A stretch of 64,000 nt of DNA from Takakia lepidozioides (GCA_030704615.1 CM060733.1:2046001-2110000); one strand, 5' to 3'; numbered from the stretch's first letter, positions 30,265 to 42,449 are shown. A program made the numbers and translations. The notes: generated by a model from the letters alone, not told the origin.

Positions 30265-32150
30265 TTACAGATCCCAGAAGATTCTAGCTAACAAGACTGA
30301 CAGAGAACCTATAGAACCTGAGAAAGACCAAGCACAGTGCGCTTTGCATATGTGCCATAGCGTGGAGGCTCGCAAGCATTCGAAGACCGGACATTCAAGA
30401 GCCTGTCCTTTGGGGTTCTTGTCATAATTGAGCAGGAGGGTGATGGGTACTAGGGGCTGCGGATTCCAATCTTTGTAGAGCCCTTTAACTGCATTCCAGA
30501 CTTTTGCCGGAGCATGGCATCCTAGAAGGCAATGCTCCAATGTTTCTATCAATCCCGAGGTGCAGCAAGAACGTAGTAGTGCATCGTGGAATTGGAGCCA
30601 TTCTCCCACCTTGAGTACCCTATTCACAATCTGCCGCAGGCCTAGTTTTTATCCATATGGATTTCCAAATTGCCTTCCAGTTTTCATTTTGAAAGCCAAA
30701 GGATTGCCATTTGGTATACCATTTGTCATGAAGAGGCTTAGGATCTGCCAAGGCCTTGTAGGCCTTCAGTGGTGTAAGCGAAAAAAGGGACCGGCGAATT
30801 TTTGAAAGTCCAAGTCCTTTCCTTGGGGTCCAATTGCAGTTCTGCCACGGGTTTTCCCAGCACCCAGAGGAAGGAACTTTTTGCCAGCCAGGTACAAGTA
30901 GGGATGGAAGGATCTGGCTCGGGGTTCATGTCTTTCGTGGGGGAGCTCCAGCAGCAGACCCTATCGGTGTATGAATAAACAATGGAATTCATATTGAGTC
31001 TCTACTTTGAAGGGATAGGATCATTGTTATGGGGTTAATGTGGAAATCCTACGAAGTAGTCATGGAGCCTGTCTTTGATAAAGAATACTGTCAGTTTGCT
31101 ATTCACAATCCCTAGAGACCAGAAGTTGGTATTGGGTTTAACATGACCTGCTTGAAGAGTTGGGAGCCAGGCAGAGGGGATGGAGTCTTTAACGATTTGG
31201 TAACCATGATATAGTCTCGCCCCTCCTACTTTGAGAGCTAAGTGTTCGGGCTCATGAAAGCCCTGGCTATTCCATAAGTCATTAATTTTGGCTAACACCC
31301 TTCCTGTCCCAGAAAGACCAGCGATGAGCCTGTGATTTTTGAGTGAGAGAGGGGGGGTTATCATTCAGGAAGATGTGCTGCCTTAGTATTTCCTCATAGC
31401 TCTGCGGTTCTGTTTTTTTTTAGGAAAGGTCTCAACCTCCCCCAGGCTTGCCATATAGAAGACCAAAGAGATGATCCAGGCGATTTAAGTCTGAAGCCTT
31501 GAGACACCCATCTAAAGGAGGGGTTCCACAGGGAGTTTTTGAGAGGGGACGAAGCCTGAATGTGTCCTGCCACCAAGAATTTCCACCAACCCCCCTCCGG
31601 ACCGAAGAATCTGGGCAACCATTTACTTAGCAGTGCTGTTATTTGCATGTCCAGGTCTATAAGGCCCACCCCCCCCCCCCCCCCCCCCCCCCCCCCATAT
31701 TTTTGGGGAGACAGATCTGTTTCCACGATATCTGCGGTCTTGTGTGATTCGAGGAGCTGCTTTGTGCTCCCCAAACAAAGTTTATGAGAAGAGCTCTGAT
31801 CTGTTTGGTTTGTGAAGGATTGGGCCGCCATGAGGATGAGGAGAACCAAATCCTTGCCGAGTGGATTTGAATTACTGCTAGCACCCTACCAGTTATTGAA
31901 AGGTGTTTGGAACCCCAAAAGGTGAGTTTTTTTTTCAATTTTGCTAGAGTGGGTGCGAAGCGTTGCTCATCCGTGAGGTTCACTCCATAAGTATAGCCCA
32001 GGTAGGTCGTTGACTGACCAGGTCTCAACCATGAGAGGCCCAGATTTGATCCCCAGGTGTGGTCTGTTCCTCGAATATAGTAAGGATTCGCAAATATTTT
32101 CATTTTGTGAAGATGATGAGGATTTTGTCTGGTCCAAAACCTTCATATCT
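30265..32150 (-). pseudogene. LINE (L1-type) ORF2, C-terminal part
   Basis: Broken minus-strand frames show the end of a plant LINE reverse transcriptase: GQSTTYLGYTYGVNL, LAKLKKKLTFWGSKHLSITG and RVLAVIQIHSARIWF, then SWKQICLPKNMGG and LSKWLPRFFGPEGGWWKF. Farther on is an RVT zinc-binding region (CCTSGLIETLEHCLLGCHAP, with C-x-H-x-x-x-C spacing). The catalytic YxDD region lies upstream and is missing, so the copy is 5'-truncated near 32150, as is usual for LINEs. A run of 28 C residues sits inside the coding part. Confidence 0.8.
31669..31696. repeat. C28 homopolymer inside LINE remnant
   Basis: Twenty-eight consecutive C residues on the plus strand encode poly-Gly on the minus strand where the family has a short GG motif before LIDLDMQITALL. 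It looks like an expansion after the LINE died, or an assembly artefact. Confidence 0.85.
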
Positions 32151-33945
32151 TCCCTTGCGGAATGTCGTTCACTACTCCGATTTTAACGGTGGCGCCTTAT
32201 GACGCCGACATTCTAAATTGTATTTTTGCGATTGTGCTATTGATTTCAATTGTAGCACGGGAGGTCTCCCCTTCTATGTCTCAATGTCTGTTCGATATTT
32301 CCTGGATTCTTATTTGGTATTCGGAGGGTGACAAATAACTGTTGTCTTACCTTACAGTTTTAATTTCTGGATGACCAGTTCATGTGAATGTTTTTAGATC
32401 TCATTTACTTTTGATTTGACGGCTCGACGCTTCTCATATTGAGCACGGGAGATCTCCCCTGGTGGAGGGAGGTCTCAAAGCACATGTAGCAAGCTGACAT
32501 TGTACTTGAAATTGTATTTGACATGGTATCTGACCTTGTATTTGTCGGTTCAATGCATTTCGTTTGTTATTTCTTGTCCTCAATGTGACAAAGATTTTTC
32601 TATTCCTTAAGTTTCAATAATTCAAAAACTTTATTCCAATGTTTCTACCAATAATTTTGAGTCATGACCCATTGTGGTTTTAAAGCTCTTACTTTGTTTC
32701 CTATATGATATTGACATGCATTTGTTACGTTTTCACGGAAAAGCTCCTCTCATCTTCTCTCACCATTGACATATAGTAATCGAACGATTCGTTTCGCGTA
32801 AGATGCGAGAAACTACCTATCGAGTGCATGGGAGATCTCCCCTCCGTGAATATACTCACGAGCGATCAGATTCTCCTCAAATTCAACATAGGTGTCTTGC
32901 TTGTCATTTATTTTGCAAAGGACGATGCTACTTTTCGGACCAATCCGGGAAAATCCAAAATTGTAAGCTTTAATGCATTGTTAATACTGAATATAGTATT
33001 TTTTTTTCCATATTAAATTATTTACAATTATTTAACACATGTCCAGATTTCATCCTTTTGTCCATATTTACTTAAAATGGTGTTATTTGACCATAGAGTG
33101 GAGCCCACAACACTGATGTAAATCAGTTGAAGCAGATTCTTGGATTGGCGCTGTAGGGTTCTTGACTCCAGATTATTGATTGGAGATTCATAGGACACGC
33201 ACATACTGTTCAAGGCTCTATATACATGTAGTTGTAGCTAATATTTGGTCTATAAATTACTTGAGATAGGAGACAGGGAGAGGAGAGTCGCTGATGCATG
33301 GGTAACCATTCTACCAACCAACCTGAACCAAAATCCAACACCAGGGAAAGACAAAGAAGAAAGACAAGTATCAATCTCACGGTTGACCTTGAATACACGT
33401 TCATGTAGACAATTAACCAGAATAATTTCTCTTTTGAGCTGAATCTTGCATTTGTGCAAATTCTATCTGAAAGGCACCTAAATACGAGTGGTAGGTAGGA
33501 AAAGCAAAAGAAGGCAAGAAAGCACTCAAAATAGCACCCAGAGGGTGCCACGGCGGCGAGCGGCCCCTCCTTGACGACTATGGATAAAACGCTTTAGAAT
33601 GACCAAGCACACTCTCTTTCAGATTGCAAACCAAGCAAAGGCCATGGTAGAAAAAAAAAGGCAGACACAAGATATCGTAATGTTGCCCACGGAGCTAATT
33701 ATTTGATATGTAAAGTGAACGCTTTGCAATTGTTCGTTGGTTTTCCGAGAAGTCATTCCAGCGATAAGCATCGTCTTTAGATCAAAACTCATTACGTGAC
33801 CAACGTCAGGAAATGCAGACTACGAGAGAATTGGAAGACTGGTGTGGTATACCAAGCGTACAGGGTGCTATTAACGGACCACACATTGCAATTGCGTAAA
33901 GAACTTTCAGCTTTTTCCCTCAAAGGAAACCAGTGACTTAAACCT
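32151..33945. other. Intergenic stretch with palindromic words
   Basis: No gene is supported: open frames are under 115 codons and lack features. The palindrome GGGAGATCTCCC or its variant GGGAGGTCTCCC occurs at 32259, 32447 and 32830, each within a longer shared context CACGGGAGATCTCCCCT or close to it. The rest is AT-rich. Confidence 0.5.
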
Positions 33946-34900
33946 GTGAATCTACGCTCAAGGCTGGCCAGTGAGTTACACGATCCTATAATCTACCGGC
34001 CAGGCTGGCCAGTGCCATTACAGCGTTCCCTCTACGTTCCCTGCGCGTTCTTCACGCACGGTAAGCCTCCTCGTGTCAGGGATTACCTACACTCGCCCCC
34101 CCCCCCCCACTCGGCGGCTACCGCCTCGTGGTGGGCTCATTTTGGTAATCCCCTTCACTCGGAGGCTTACCTACACAAAACCCTCTACCGCATTTGCTGA
34201 GGACTCATGTGCTTACAACACAGGGGGTACAATATTGTATTCCTTTCTCCTCCTCCTCCTCTACCTCTGCATGCGTTGGTTCTTGTAGGTGTCACATTCT
34301 CCTCTTCGTGACGGTCGTTTCCTCAGGCGGCGCATATAGCAAATTCTAGCACCGCAAGAGTGCAACAAATTGTTGCAGAGTTGGTATGCTGGATAAAGCA
34401 AAAGAGAATGTAAAAGAAGGTAACAGCAAAGCTCAGTCGCGGGAGCTCCTGGTGGTGTGGGTGGGGTTCAGAAGACAAAATGCCAGTAAACATCAAGATA
34501 TGAGATCCGTTTATCGGGTGTTACAGCAACATTTCAAACTACATGGACATTGGAAAATGACAAATTGCAAATATATTGCTTCCACTGGAGGTTAGGGTTC
34601 ATATGACCCTCCACAAAACATATTCGTTCTTTGCTGTCCCTAAGTTCCTCCCCTTTAGATCAGATTGTGGAGGAAGCCCCCTCTGCAATGTGTCCTTTCC
34701 AAGTAGTTGGAGTAGGAAAGAGTGCCAACAGGACCCCTGTATAACAAAAGCGAGGAAAGTGCAATCAACAGAGATGTAAAGTGTCTGCAATTAAGCCTGA
34801 ATGATAGCACCCTGCAATATATTGCCCAAAGACCTTGGGTAGCTCATGATGCACCACCTGACTGATGGAGATCCATGGACTCCCCAGCCAAGTTGTTCAA
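33946..34900. other. Intergenic stretch, C13 tract
   Basis: A 13-base C run lies at 34096-34108. Short direct words (GGCTGGCCAGTG at about 33962 and 34001) repeat nearby. Small open frames on both strands carry no recognisable features. Nothing else is seen. Confidence 0.4.
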
Positions 34901-36219
34901 AAACGATACCTACTCTCCAAATCCTATAGCACGTTTTGACGGGCAGTCAAAGGGCAGAAAGTAGAGAGCAATGCCACTGGGCAGTATCCTCATTATACTT
35001 GCCAATGTAGTTGGATCGGTTCATGACATACAAATCATGGTCTCAGTTGGTGCAAACTCTCCATCTAACAAACTGCTTTCCAATTTTTCTTTCTCCTCCC
35101 ACGTATTAGGGACCGGGTCATAAGCCAACACCTTTCTCTCATCATTAACACCTGCCGTTGATAGTCCCTTGCCAAACAAACCTCCCTTGAAACAATGTAT
35201 CACTTTCGATGTTGGCTAGCCCGTAGGGAAATGGGGCAATTTATGACCACTCTGTGGTTTTCATGTCATAGACCTCCTGACAGTTCCACTTCCCCAGCTG
35301 AATTGCACCCCGCAAGAAACAGTCGACCGTTGATGACTCCACATCAACTCCAGTGTACGCAAAATAGGATCTGACCAGGAACGATCAACTAAAAATTGAG
35401 CGGCTGTCATGGTATAACCTGCTTTATGGTAACTAAAGTTCTATCGAATTTCTGAGAATACTGAAGAGTGCCACATGCACCCTTTCAGCGTACGAGAGGA
35501 GGTACACAATGGTATGTAGAGCACAGACCTGGCCACTGTCATGCTGGCACCCTGTGACCATAATTCGTCACAGTGTTGAAAGTGTAAACAGTCCTTTTAC
35601 CGTGCAGCCTCACATCATCCCTCACCGCACCTCCCAGCAGAATGTCAAAGAAGAGGTAGCATATGGCGGCACACTTGAAGCCACCATATTGCAAGTGCTG
35701 GAGTAGTTTAATCTCCAACTGCGGCAGCGGGACGCTTCAAGTCAAACCCCAAAAATGACACAACGTCATCTAGCCCATCCTCCATTCGGCAGTTTTCACA
35801 AAGCACAAGCAACCACCGGTCGTCCTTTGACCGCATATTATACAATTGTGGTGGACTTTTGAGGAGAGCTTGCCATGCCTTGCACAGTGCACCCCGTGCA
35901 GGCCTTGGCACCCTAGCCAGACACATATGTGCTATGTCATTCGACAATCCTGGAATCAACATACTCTCCATGGATTCTACGTGCTGCGCCTCATCACAAG
36001 ATCCTCCTTCAGGACCTCCACCCCATCGAAAAGTGGCAGGGTATGAATCATGCTCAAGGCACTGATGTCCAGAGACTTCCAAGAGTAGAAGGGGCGTCTT
36101 ATAACACAAGACAATAACGGACCTCCGCCATATTTCATCAAATCAGTCAGCGTTCCTTCCCATTTCAGATCCATTTCAGAAAAACCCAGAACAAGCAGAA
36201 CAAGCATGCAACTGCCCAC
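34900..36219 (-). pseudogene. F-box/kelch-repeat protein, degraded
   Basis: The minus strand at 35708-36109 reads through a plant F-box of the F-box/kelch type: MLIPGLSNDIAHMCLARVPR, then LCKAWQALLKSPPQLYNMR and DDRWLLVLCE. Downstream, kelch-like segments occur in several frames: LLGGAVRDDVRLHGKRTVYT, QEVYDMKTTEWS with IAPFPYGLA after a stop, and DERKVLAYDPVPNTWEEKE. Such proteins recruit substrates to SCF ubiquitin ligases. Multiple nonsense codons and frame changes, with no splice sites that repair them, make this a pseudogene or a fast-decaying copy. Confidence 0.6.
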
Positions 36220-36889
36220 CTAACTTGAACTAGCCACCATAGAATCAAAAGCTGTGCAAATTAGTACCGGCCTAAACTCTACTAGTCTATCCAGCGGTTA
36301 TTTCCCAGCGTGACAGACTGCTGGTATGTCCTCAAATTAAACTGAGCCAACAGCACAATTCGGCTTCAAGAAATCTGAGATCAATTGCAGCGTAGTTCAC
36401 GGCCACAACAGCGAGAAACCGAGACTAGGGTTAGACAGCCCCATTACCGCGCATTTCTCTCTGAAAATTGTATCAAATAATCTCGAGCTTAAGATCTCAG
36501 GCGACTTAGTAAGCAAAATCAGGGATTTTTTTTGTTTTCTGACACAGCGTTTGTAAGAAGAGCAGAGCTTCAAGCAGATCAGTATGAATATAATGATCGG
36601 GCCGAGAGAGACCGATGGATATGCCTCACAAAAAGAGGATTGGCTGTTCTTTGAGTGCCATGATTGACCCTTGAAGGACTGGTGGAGTTTTCCGTGGAAT
36701 CTATAGCTTCAATAGATAATTTACTAACACCGGCACTTGGACTAAATCTACAAACTTCATGCAGGCAATATAGGTTTGATTAATGTTTCAGGCGGAAGCA
36801 ATTAAATGCAGCTAGATATTTCCTCAAATCCTTAAAGTTTTCCATAAATATGAGGCAAAAACTATGCTCGACTTGATATCTTATCTTCG
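36220..36889. other. Gene-free stretch
   Basis: No open frame with recognisable features is present. The sequence is of average composition and may include the upstream region of the F-box/kelch pseudogene. Confidence 0.35.
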
Positions 36890-37345
36890 GCGTGTTCCCG
36901 TACCCCTCAGGCCAGCACTCCAAGGCGGACCCAATTGTACTGATTGGGGCGCATTCAAGGTTATCTTCCTAGTAAAAAAGGGTTCAAGGTGAACCCTTGC
37001 TCAAGGTGATGCCAAAAGCGGCATCATGAGCGGTCGCAAGCAATGTTGTTGCAATAAGGCGATTCGATCCTCGGGGAAGATCGTTCCTTGGCCTTGAAGT
37101 AGGCCAAGAAGAGTGCACTGGGTGGAGCTTGAGAGGCTCCACTTTGGCCGGGACTTGGAAGAAGTCGGCCGAACTAGCTAGTAGAGAGTAGAGTCAAGTG
37201 TGGGGTTTGGTTCTTTGCCATGGGACGCCATGGTGCGCAAACAAACTCCTTGATGTGGGACGCCACAACTTGGATGTTCGTTTCTACAAAATGGACAAGT
37301 TGATAAGAACATCGACTCCTTGATGGTAGGGGTGTGTCCCGACCC
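36890..37345 (+). repeat. Rearranged family C LTR fragment
   Basis: Bases 36890-37205 match 22980-23310 in inverted orientation. Bases 37243-37345 match 22781-22863 in direct orientation. Shared words include GGTGATGCCAAAAGCGGCAT and CACAACTTGGATGTT. Relative to the copy at 22.8-23.3 kb, one of the two segments has therefore been flipped. Small indels and substitutions separate the copies. Confidence 0.75.
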
Positions 37346-38139
37346 TTTTTGAAGTTGAGATGAGATTTGCATATAGTGTATTAGATTAATCTGCAGAAGC
37401 TTATGGCAAGGTGATCTACATTGCTACACCCAAGTTGGCATATTGCATGCTTGATCTGGTTGTCTTATAGGTTATAGAAGAAAAGGACACTCGTTGGGTA
37501 TTACATTGCCAAGGTTTGCGGTACCCAACATAAACTTGTATTATATACTTTTGGTACTAATGGTAGCCAGACATCAAAACTATATATAAAGCCCATAAAC
37601 ACCCACATACAAAGAGTAAACTAAGAACTCTGGGTCAACTCAGTTGATGGCATTACTGGCTAAAAAACGTGCACAAACTCTTTCCTAGTCTTTAGACAGA
37701 AGCTCCGTACTGTGTACATTGTAAGTGTTCTTAGTATGAAGCCCAGGCTGAAGATCATGAAACCTAAGAAGGGCGTGACTTCCACTAAATGCGTTGGGTT
37801 TTTGGGCTCATAATTCACAGATATCAGACTGGCAGTAGTCAATGATCCTGCCTGAAAGGGCACTTTTTCAGGCGAAATTGAACATGTAGAAAGCAGTTTG
37901 TCCACAATTTTCTACATGAAATGTACTCAACAAATTAGATACTTTGTGAGATGTGCTAAATGTAAAAAGCGCGATCTGAGATTCCCTGTTTGCTGGTGAA
38001 GTGCTGCCACTCTGTCGCGTCTGATTTAGTTATTAATAACCTTGGGAAATTAGTTGTCATGCACTCCCCATCCTTTGGATAGGCCTTGGATTGAAGAGCT
38101 CTTCTCGACAAGAACTAAACCACAATCACATCAGCTAGC
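37346..38139. other. Gene-free stretch
   Basis: An 81-codon minus-strand frame (37660-37905) has a hydrophobic segment FLGFMIFSLGFILRTL but no recognised family. Nothing else is supported. Confidence 0.3.
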
Positions 38140-38589
38140 TCACGGCGCCACAGCAGACTCGAGACTGAGCCGGCCTTCAGCAACTGACCGTCTCAATGCC
38201 TTGTTTAGATACGTTACATCAGCAACCTCCCCGGAATTTGATGACGATATCCTCCCTGGCCCGAAAATTGATCGATTAGATGTATCAGTGATCATCACTG
38301 CGTCTCCGCTATTTCTAGTTCTTGCTGTTGCTGCAAACGACACCATCATATTCATATAGGCATCCCTCATTATCTCAAGGAGTCGAGTGGGTGAAACATT
38401 GGGGAAAACTCGCAGCAGTCTTAGCCTGTGCCCTGTCCGCTGCTGCACTATCCCCTGTAGCTTGACTATCTTGACGCGCCTTTTCTTGACTACGAACTGC
38501 TCATTGACACGGGTATATTTCCTCTTCATGAACAACCTGCAAAATCTTTCGTAGAGGCTAGGGAGGTCCTCATCCAGATGGTCCGCCAT
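38140..38589 (-). CDS. Hypothetical 149-aa protein
   Basis: This complete minus-strand frame runs from ATG at 38589 to a stop at 38140. It has an acidic N-terminus (MADHLDEDLPSLYERF), a basic segment KKRRVKIVKLQG, and a conserved-looking stretch LLRVFPNVSPTRLLEIMRDA followed by MNMMVSFAATARTRNSG. The segment pattern recalls small plant proteins of unknown function, but I cannot name the family. It is away from obvious transposon sequence, so it is a candidate host gene. No promoter or splice signal was identified. Confidence 0.4.
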   Translation of the reverse strand: MADHLDEDLPSLYERFCRLFMKRKYTRVNEQFVVKKRRVKIVKLQGIVQQRTGHRLRLLRVFPNVSPTRLLEIMRDAYMNMMVSFAATARTRNSGDAVMITDTSNRSIFGPGRISSSNSGEVADVTYLNKALRRSVAEGRLSLESAVAP

Positions 38590-40430
38590 GCCGATTTTCA
38601 GGCACTCAGCACTTCACTCTTTCGACAAATTGTTGAAGTCGACTGGTCCTTACTTTGTAGAGCGCCTCCCTGTAAGGAATTTTCTATCGGCCCCTATGAT
38701 GTACTTTTGAGAACTTTAAGCTTGAGAGGTACAGCAAGATAAAGCCTTGACTACTTTGAGACTACTTGTGATTCAGTACTAGTCCTCCCTCCGATCAGCT
38801 AAAAGCAAGATCTGTATACACATGTTAGGATTTGCCTACACTCGTGAGGGCAACTATTTGCCTTGATCCTCAAAGATCAAGGTGCAGGGGGACACTGCAG
38901 GTATCAGATGCCTAACAGGGATTTACGCTGGAAATAGAAACTGTAATTAGGGGTGATTCTGTGGGAGAACGGAGACAAGAGGATATGTTGTAGAAGGGGG
39001 GACAGAGGGACTTCTCTCTTTCCCGGCCTTTCCCGGGGAGAAGCGAAGATGGGGTTGCGGGCTCTGGCTTTGTCTGCAAGTGAGAATCGTAGCAAAGAGA
39101 GAGAGGAAGAGAGAAGAAGTGGTGAGGTGTTGAGTACGAGGGAGAGAACGTGGCAATGACTGTGGGACGGCTGTGGGCCATGGCATCGCTGCAAAGTGGT
39201 TCCCGTGCCTGCCTACTCATGACCGACTCCGCCACCTAGATTGACTCATTTGCATGACATGTGTGTTGACCAGGTCATGGATCTAATAAAATGATTGAGC
39301 AGATTCTGGCGCTATGGGTTTGTTCCCCTTCCTCCACCGGATTTAATCCTATCTGGGGAATGTAGTCGATAGATGGCAGAGAAGACGGAATCTCACGAAG
39401 AGGACGCAACTGTCCAAAGCACATTCATCCACACACTCAAGCACCCTGTTACACCCAGCGTATACTAGCATACGACCCAAAAGCCACCACACTACCATGG
39501 CAGTCGAGCTTAAATAGTATTAGGTTGTAATCTAATCTTAGTGCCGTGTGGCACTTACATATAGGCCAGCCATATGCCCTTCGAGCATAGCCATATAAAG
39601 AATCCATATCACCCATATCCATCCTAATCTAATCCTAAACTAGCTGTTAGAATAAGACAACACCTAATAAAGTCATCAGCTGTTGCCAGCTCATCCTCAT
39701 GCGCAAGGTGTAAGTTCATCCAGACTTCATCCTGGCTCCGTCCATCCCTAAATCATCTGGAGCGCATCCCTTCTCCATTCATCCAAGTCGAAAAGGAAGG
39801 TGAGAAAGAATCCCAGCTCCACAAATTTATTAATTTCAAAGAGGGAATATAGCTCGTATTTTTTGGGACAAACAACAAAACATTTTCTTGAAACAAAACC
39901 AAGACATTTATTATTATTATTAATTATTTTAGAAGCTCTTTAAAATTAATGATTGTTCTTAATATTTTTTATTGGCTCTCTTGTAGAGAGAGAGATTTTG
40001 CCGGAGACATGCAAGTCAATGGATGTGGTCAAAGTACCTTACACTGTGTGTCAAGGCGTTGATTGGTGTGTTGTGCTGAGTCATGCTCCCTAGTCTTACC
40101 TTCCTCTTATGTTGTGCCAAAGCAAAGCAAGAGAGCCAATTGCCGAGGCTTGTTCTATTTATTTTCTTAAAGAGGGACCACTCACAAATTAGGGCCCTTA
40201 ATTGTAGTTAGAGAAGAAAATAACCTCTTTCAACATAACCTCACCATGAGATGGCACAAGGCTCTAGGATGGCGCCCAAGAATATATATATATACGAATA
40301 TGATGCCAACCGCAATGAGTGTAAATAAGAGTCTCTCGTCTCTACCCTTTTGCCCTTTTTCAGGGGTGGGATCTGTGAAACAAGTCACGTCAAATAAACA
40401 AAGTGAAAAAACTGCCTAAAATTCCATGTT
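38590..40430. other. Intergenic stretch
   Basis: Overlapping frames at 38904-39235 on both strands come from purine/pyrimidine-skewed DNA (CT-rich on the minus strand) and are not accepted as genes. Around 39880-39990 the DNA is AT-rich. At 40015-40095 there is a diverged copy of the tandem repeat found at 40441-40628. Confidence 0.4.
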
Positions 40431-40440
40431 GCAGGAGAGA

Positions 40441-40628
40441 GACTACGCAACATGTTCAAATCAACGAAAAATATGTGGTAAAAGGACCTTACTGTGTCAA
40501 GGCACCGATGAGTCATGCCCTTTAAAAGGAGACTATGCAACATGTTCAAATCAACGGAAAAAATGTGGTAAAAGGACCTTACCGTGTCAAGGCACCGATT
40601 GGTGTGTTGTGCTGAGTCATGCCCCTTA
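40441..40628 (+). repeat. Tandem repeat, 90-bp unit, two copies
   Basis: GACTACGCAACATGTTCAAA at 40441 recurs as GACTATGCAACATGTTCAAA at 40531, and the following AAATGTGGTAAAAGGACCTTAC and CAAGGCACCGAT words recur at the same offset. A third, partial copy (CAAGGCGTTGATTGGTGTG) lies near 40050. Confidence 0.85.
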
Positions 40629-40800
40629 AAAAAAAGTATAGACGCCTCCCAAAGGGAGCGTAAATTATGGTGTCTCTTCACCACAAGGCTACTGCCTTCC
40701 AGTTGAAAGGTGGACACCTTCATGACACACCAGACCGTGGTGTTTAAACCCACAACCACATCCAACGTGGTATGTGCCCATTACCACTGGGCTACATGCT
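40625..40800 (-). repeat. tRNA-like (SINE candidate) sequence
   Basis: On the minus strand TAGCCCAGTGG (40785-40795) fits the pol III box A, and GGTTTAAACACC (40739-40750) is a weak box B about 45 bases later. The sequence continues about 100 bases and ends at a T8 run (plus-strand A run near 40629-40636) that would terminate pol III. A tRNA fold is not convincing, so a tRNA-derived SINE is more likely than a tRNA gene. Confidence 0.4.
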
Positions 40801-41425
40801 AGTTGTCCATGCCCCTTACTCTCACCTTCCTCTTATGTTTTGCCAATGCAAGAAAGCCCATCGCTGTTTTAGGCTTGTTGAAATCATTACCTTTTTAGAC
40901 ATGAAGTTTCATCCTAATAGGAGAAAGTACCTTACACCAGGCGGTAAGACCCCTAGGGCCTTACCAAATTCGCAAGGTGACGGTTTTTTCCGGGGGGGGG
41001 GACATGTTGGTTTTTTACACTGGTGACTTGGGCAAGAGTCCCTTCTACCGGCCTCGTTCAAGAATTCTTAAATGGTGGAAGGGCCTCATCAGCTGCCCTG
41101 CCCTGTACATAACCGGTTTTAGGATCAATTTCACCAACGTGTCATGTGTTTATTGGCTTTGAGGACGTTGGACATAACCCATATTCTTCGCACTTCAAAT
41201 TTTCCTACCTACTAGATGGATGGGTCTTGCCAACATGTCATTTTGTGATTGGCTCTGAGGACGCTGGTTATAACCCATCTTCATTGCCCTTCAAACATTT
41301 CCACTGCGTGACTCCACATTGACAACATTAGTTAGTACTTTATCCATTTTTTTACAAATAGATCTATAATCTATTTAAAAAACAATGTGTTTTGAGTAAA
41401 CCACCTTTTCTAAAACTACAATTAA
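40801..41425. other. Spacer with a 93-bp imperfect repeat
   Basis: The word GAGGAC-TTGG-ATAACCCAT occurs near 41162 and 41257, within a longer imperfect repeat that also contains CATGT and ATTGGCT. A G8 run lies near 40994. No gene is supported. Confidence 0.4.
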
Positions 41426-42449
41426 ATGAGAAATGGTCCTAGCGGCCGTGTTTCCATTTTCAAGATCCAGAACTCCACTGATCAGCCAACCTCGGGTACG
41501 GGCTTCTTTCTGGCCCACCAGGCGCATGCAATCCCACCGCGTCAATCCATCGTCAGGATACCACCATCCCCCACGCGCTCTTCTCAGATCTCACGACACC
41601 TGGTTCATGAACACCAGTCCTCGGATCTCAGTCCAGCAGCAGACACCGCTCCCTTGGACGATCACGACCTTCTCATCATGGAAAATGTGGAGGAACAGGA
41701 GGCCATGGATGGCGAATGGGATCTCATCTCCATGCACGTACCTGACATGCAGAAGAGGGTGGAATCCTTGGAAGAAAGAGGAATCCTCATACACTTTCCT
41801 GGAAGAAAGGTCAGTAGAAAATCAGTTCGAGACTGGGTGATTCGCCACTTGGGAGGGCCAGGAGAGCTCAAACAACATTTTTGCCACGCAAAGGGAAGGG
41901 GCTTCTTTTCGATTGCTTTTGAATCCCAGGCAGCAGCAGCCCAAGCACTCCATTTTAATCCACATCTATTTGGGTTCAACATCAATATCTTTCCGTGGTC
42001 ATCCAATATGGGCAATCGTAATGGCAAGCTGTGGGGGCCCAGAATTGTATCTGTGCCATTCATACCAGATCAATACCTTTACAACCTTCCAGATATTGCT
42101 AATCACTTTGGTTACTATCTGGGTTGCATCTCAGTGTTTGATCCCTTCATGTGCCCAGACAACATCAGGAATGACCCTGCTTGGAGATCCTCCACCATTG
42201 CATCAAGACTTAACGATTCAGGAAGTGCAAAATTTGTATTGATGATGCCAAATGAGGCCACTCTCCCGCCTTATGTGAGGCTCCCCATTGATGAGTTGGG
42301 TAATTACTACACCATCAGGCTCATAGAAGAGACATCGTCACATGCCTGCTTCAACTACGGAAGGCTAGGTCACATCAATGCAGAATGCAAGGAAGAAAAG
42401 AAAAGGAGATCTGGGAACAGGAACCATTCTCAAACCCCCCTGCCTAAGA
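41426..42449 (+). pseudogene. LINE ORF1-like protein (DUF4283 and CCHC type)
   Basis: The frame is open for over 330 codons. The middle has GILIHFPGRKVSRKSVRDWV and GRGFFSIAFESQAAAAQAL, which fits the DUF4283 fold of plant L1-type ORF1 proteins, followed by IFPWSSNMGNRNGKLWGPR. Near the end the knuckle CFNYGRLGHINAEC has Tyr at the second ligand where Cys is expected. Just after it, at about 42450, the sequence passes into the leader of family-A gag, so ORF1 is cut. The protein would bind RNA. This looks like a LINE fragment joined to the LTR element, replacing its 5' LTR. Confidence 0.7.

Noticed and set aside
38904-39235. Overlapping ORFs on both strands near 39 kb
   Set aside because: The stretch is purine/pyrimidine skewed, which opens many frames. 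No motif or splice context supports a gene.
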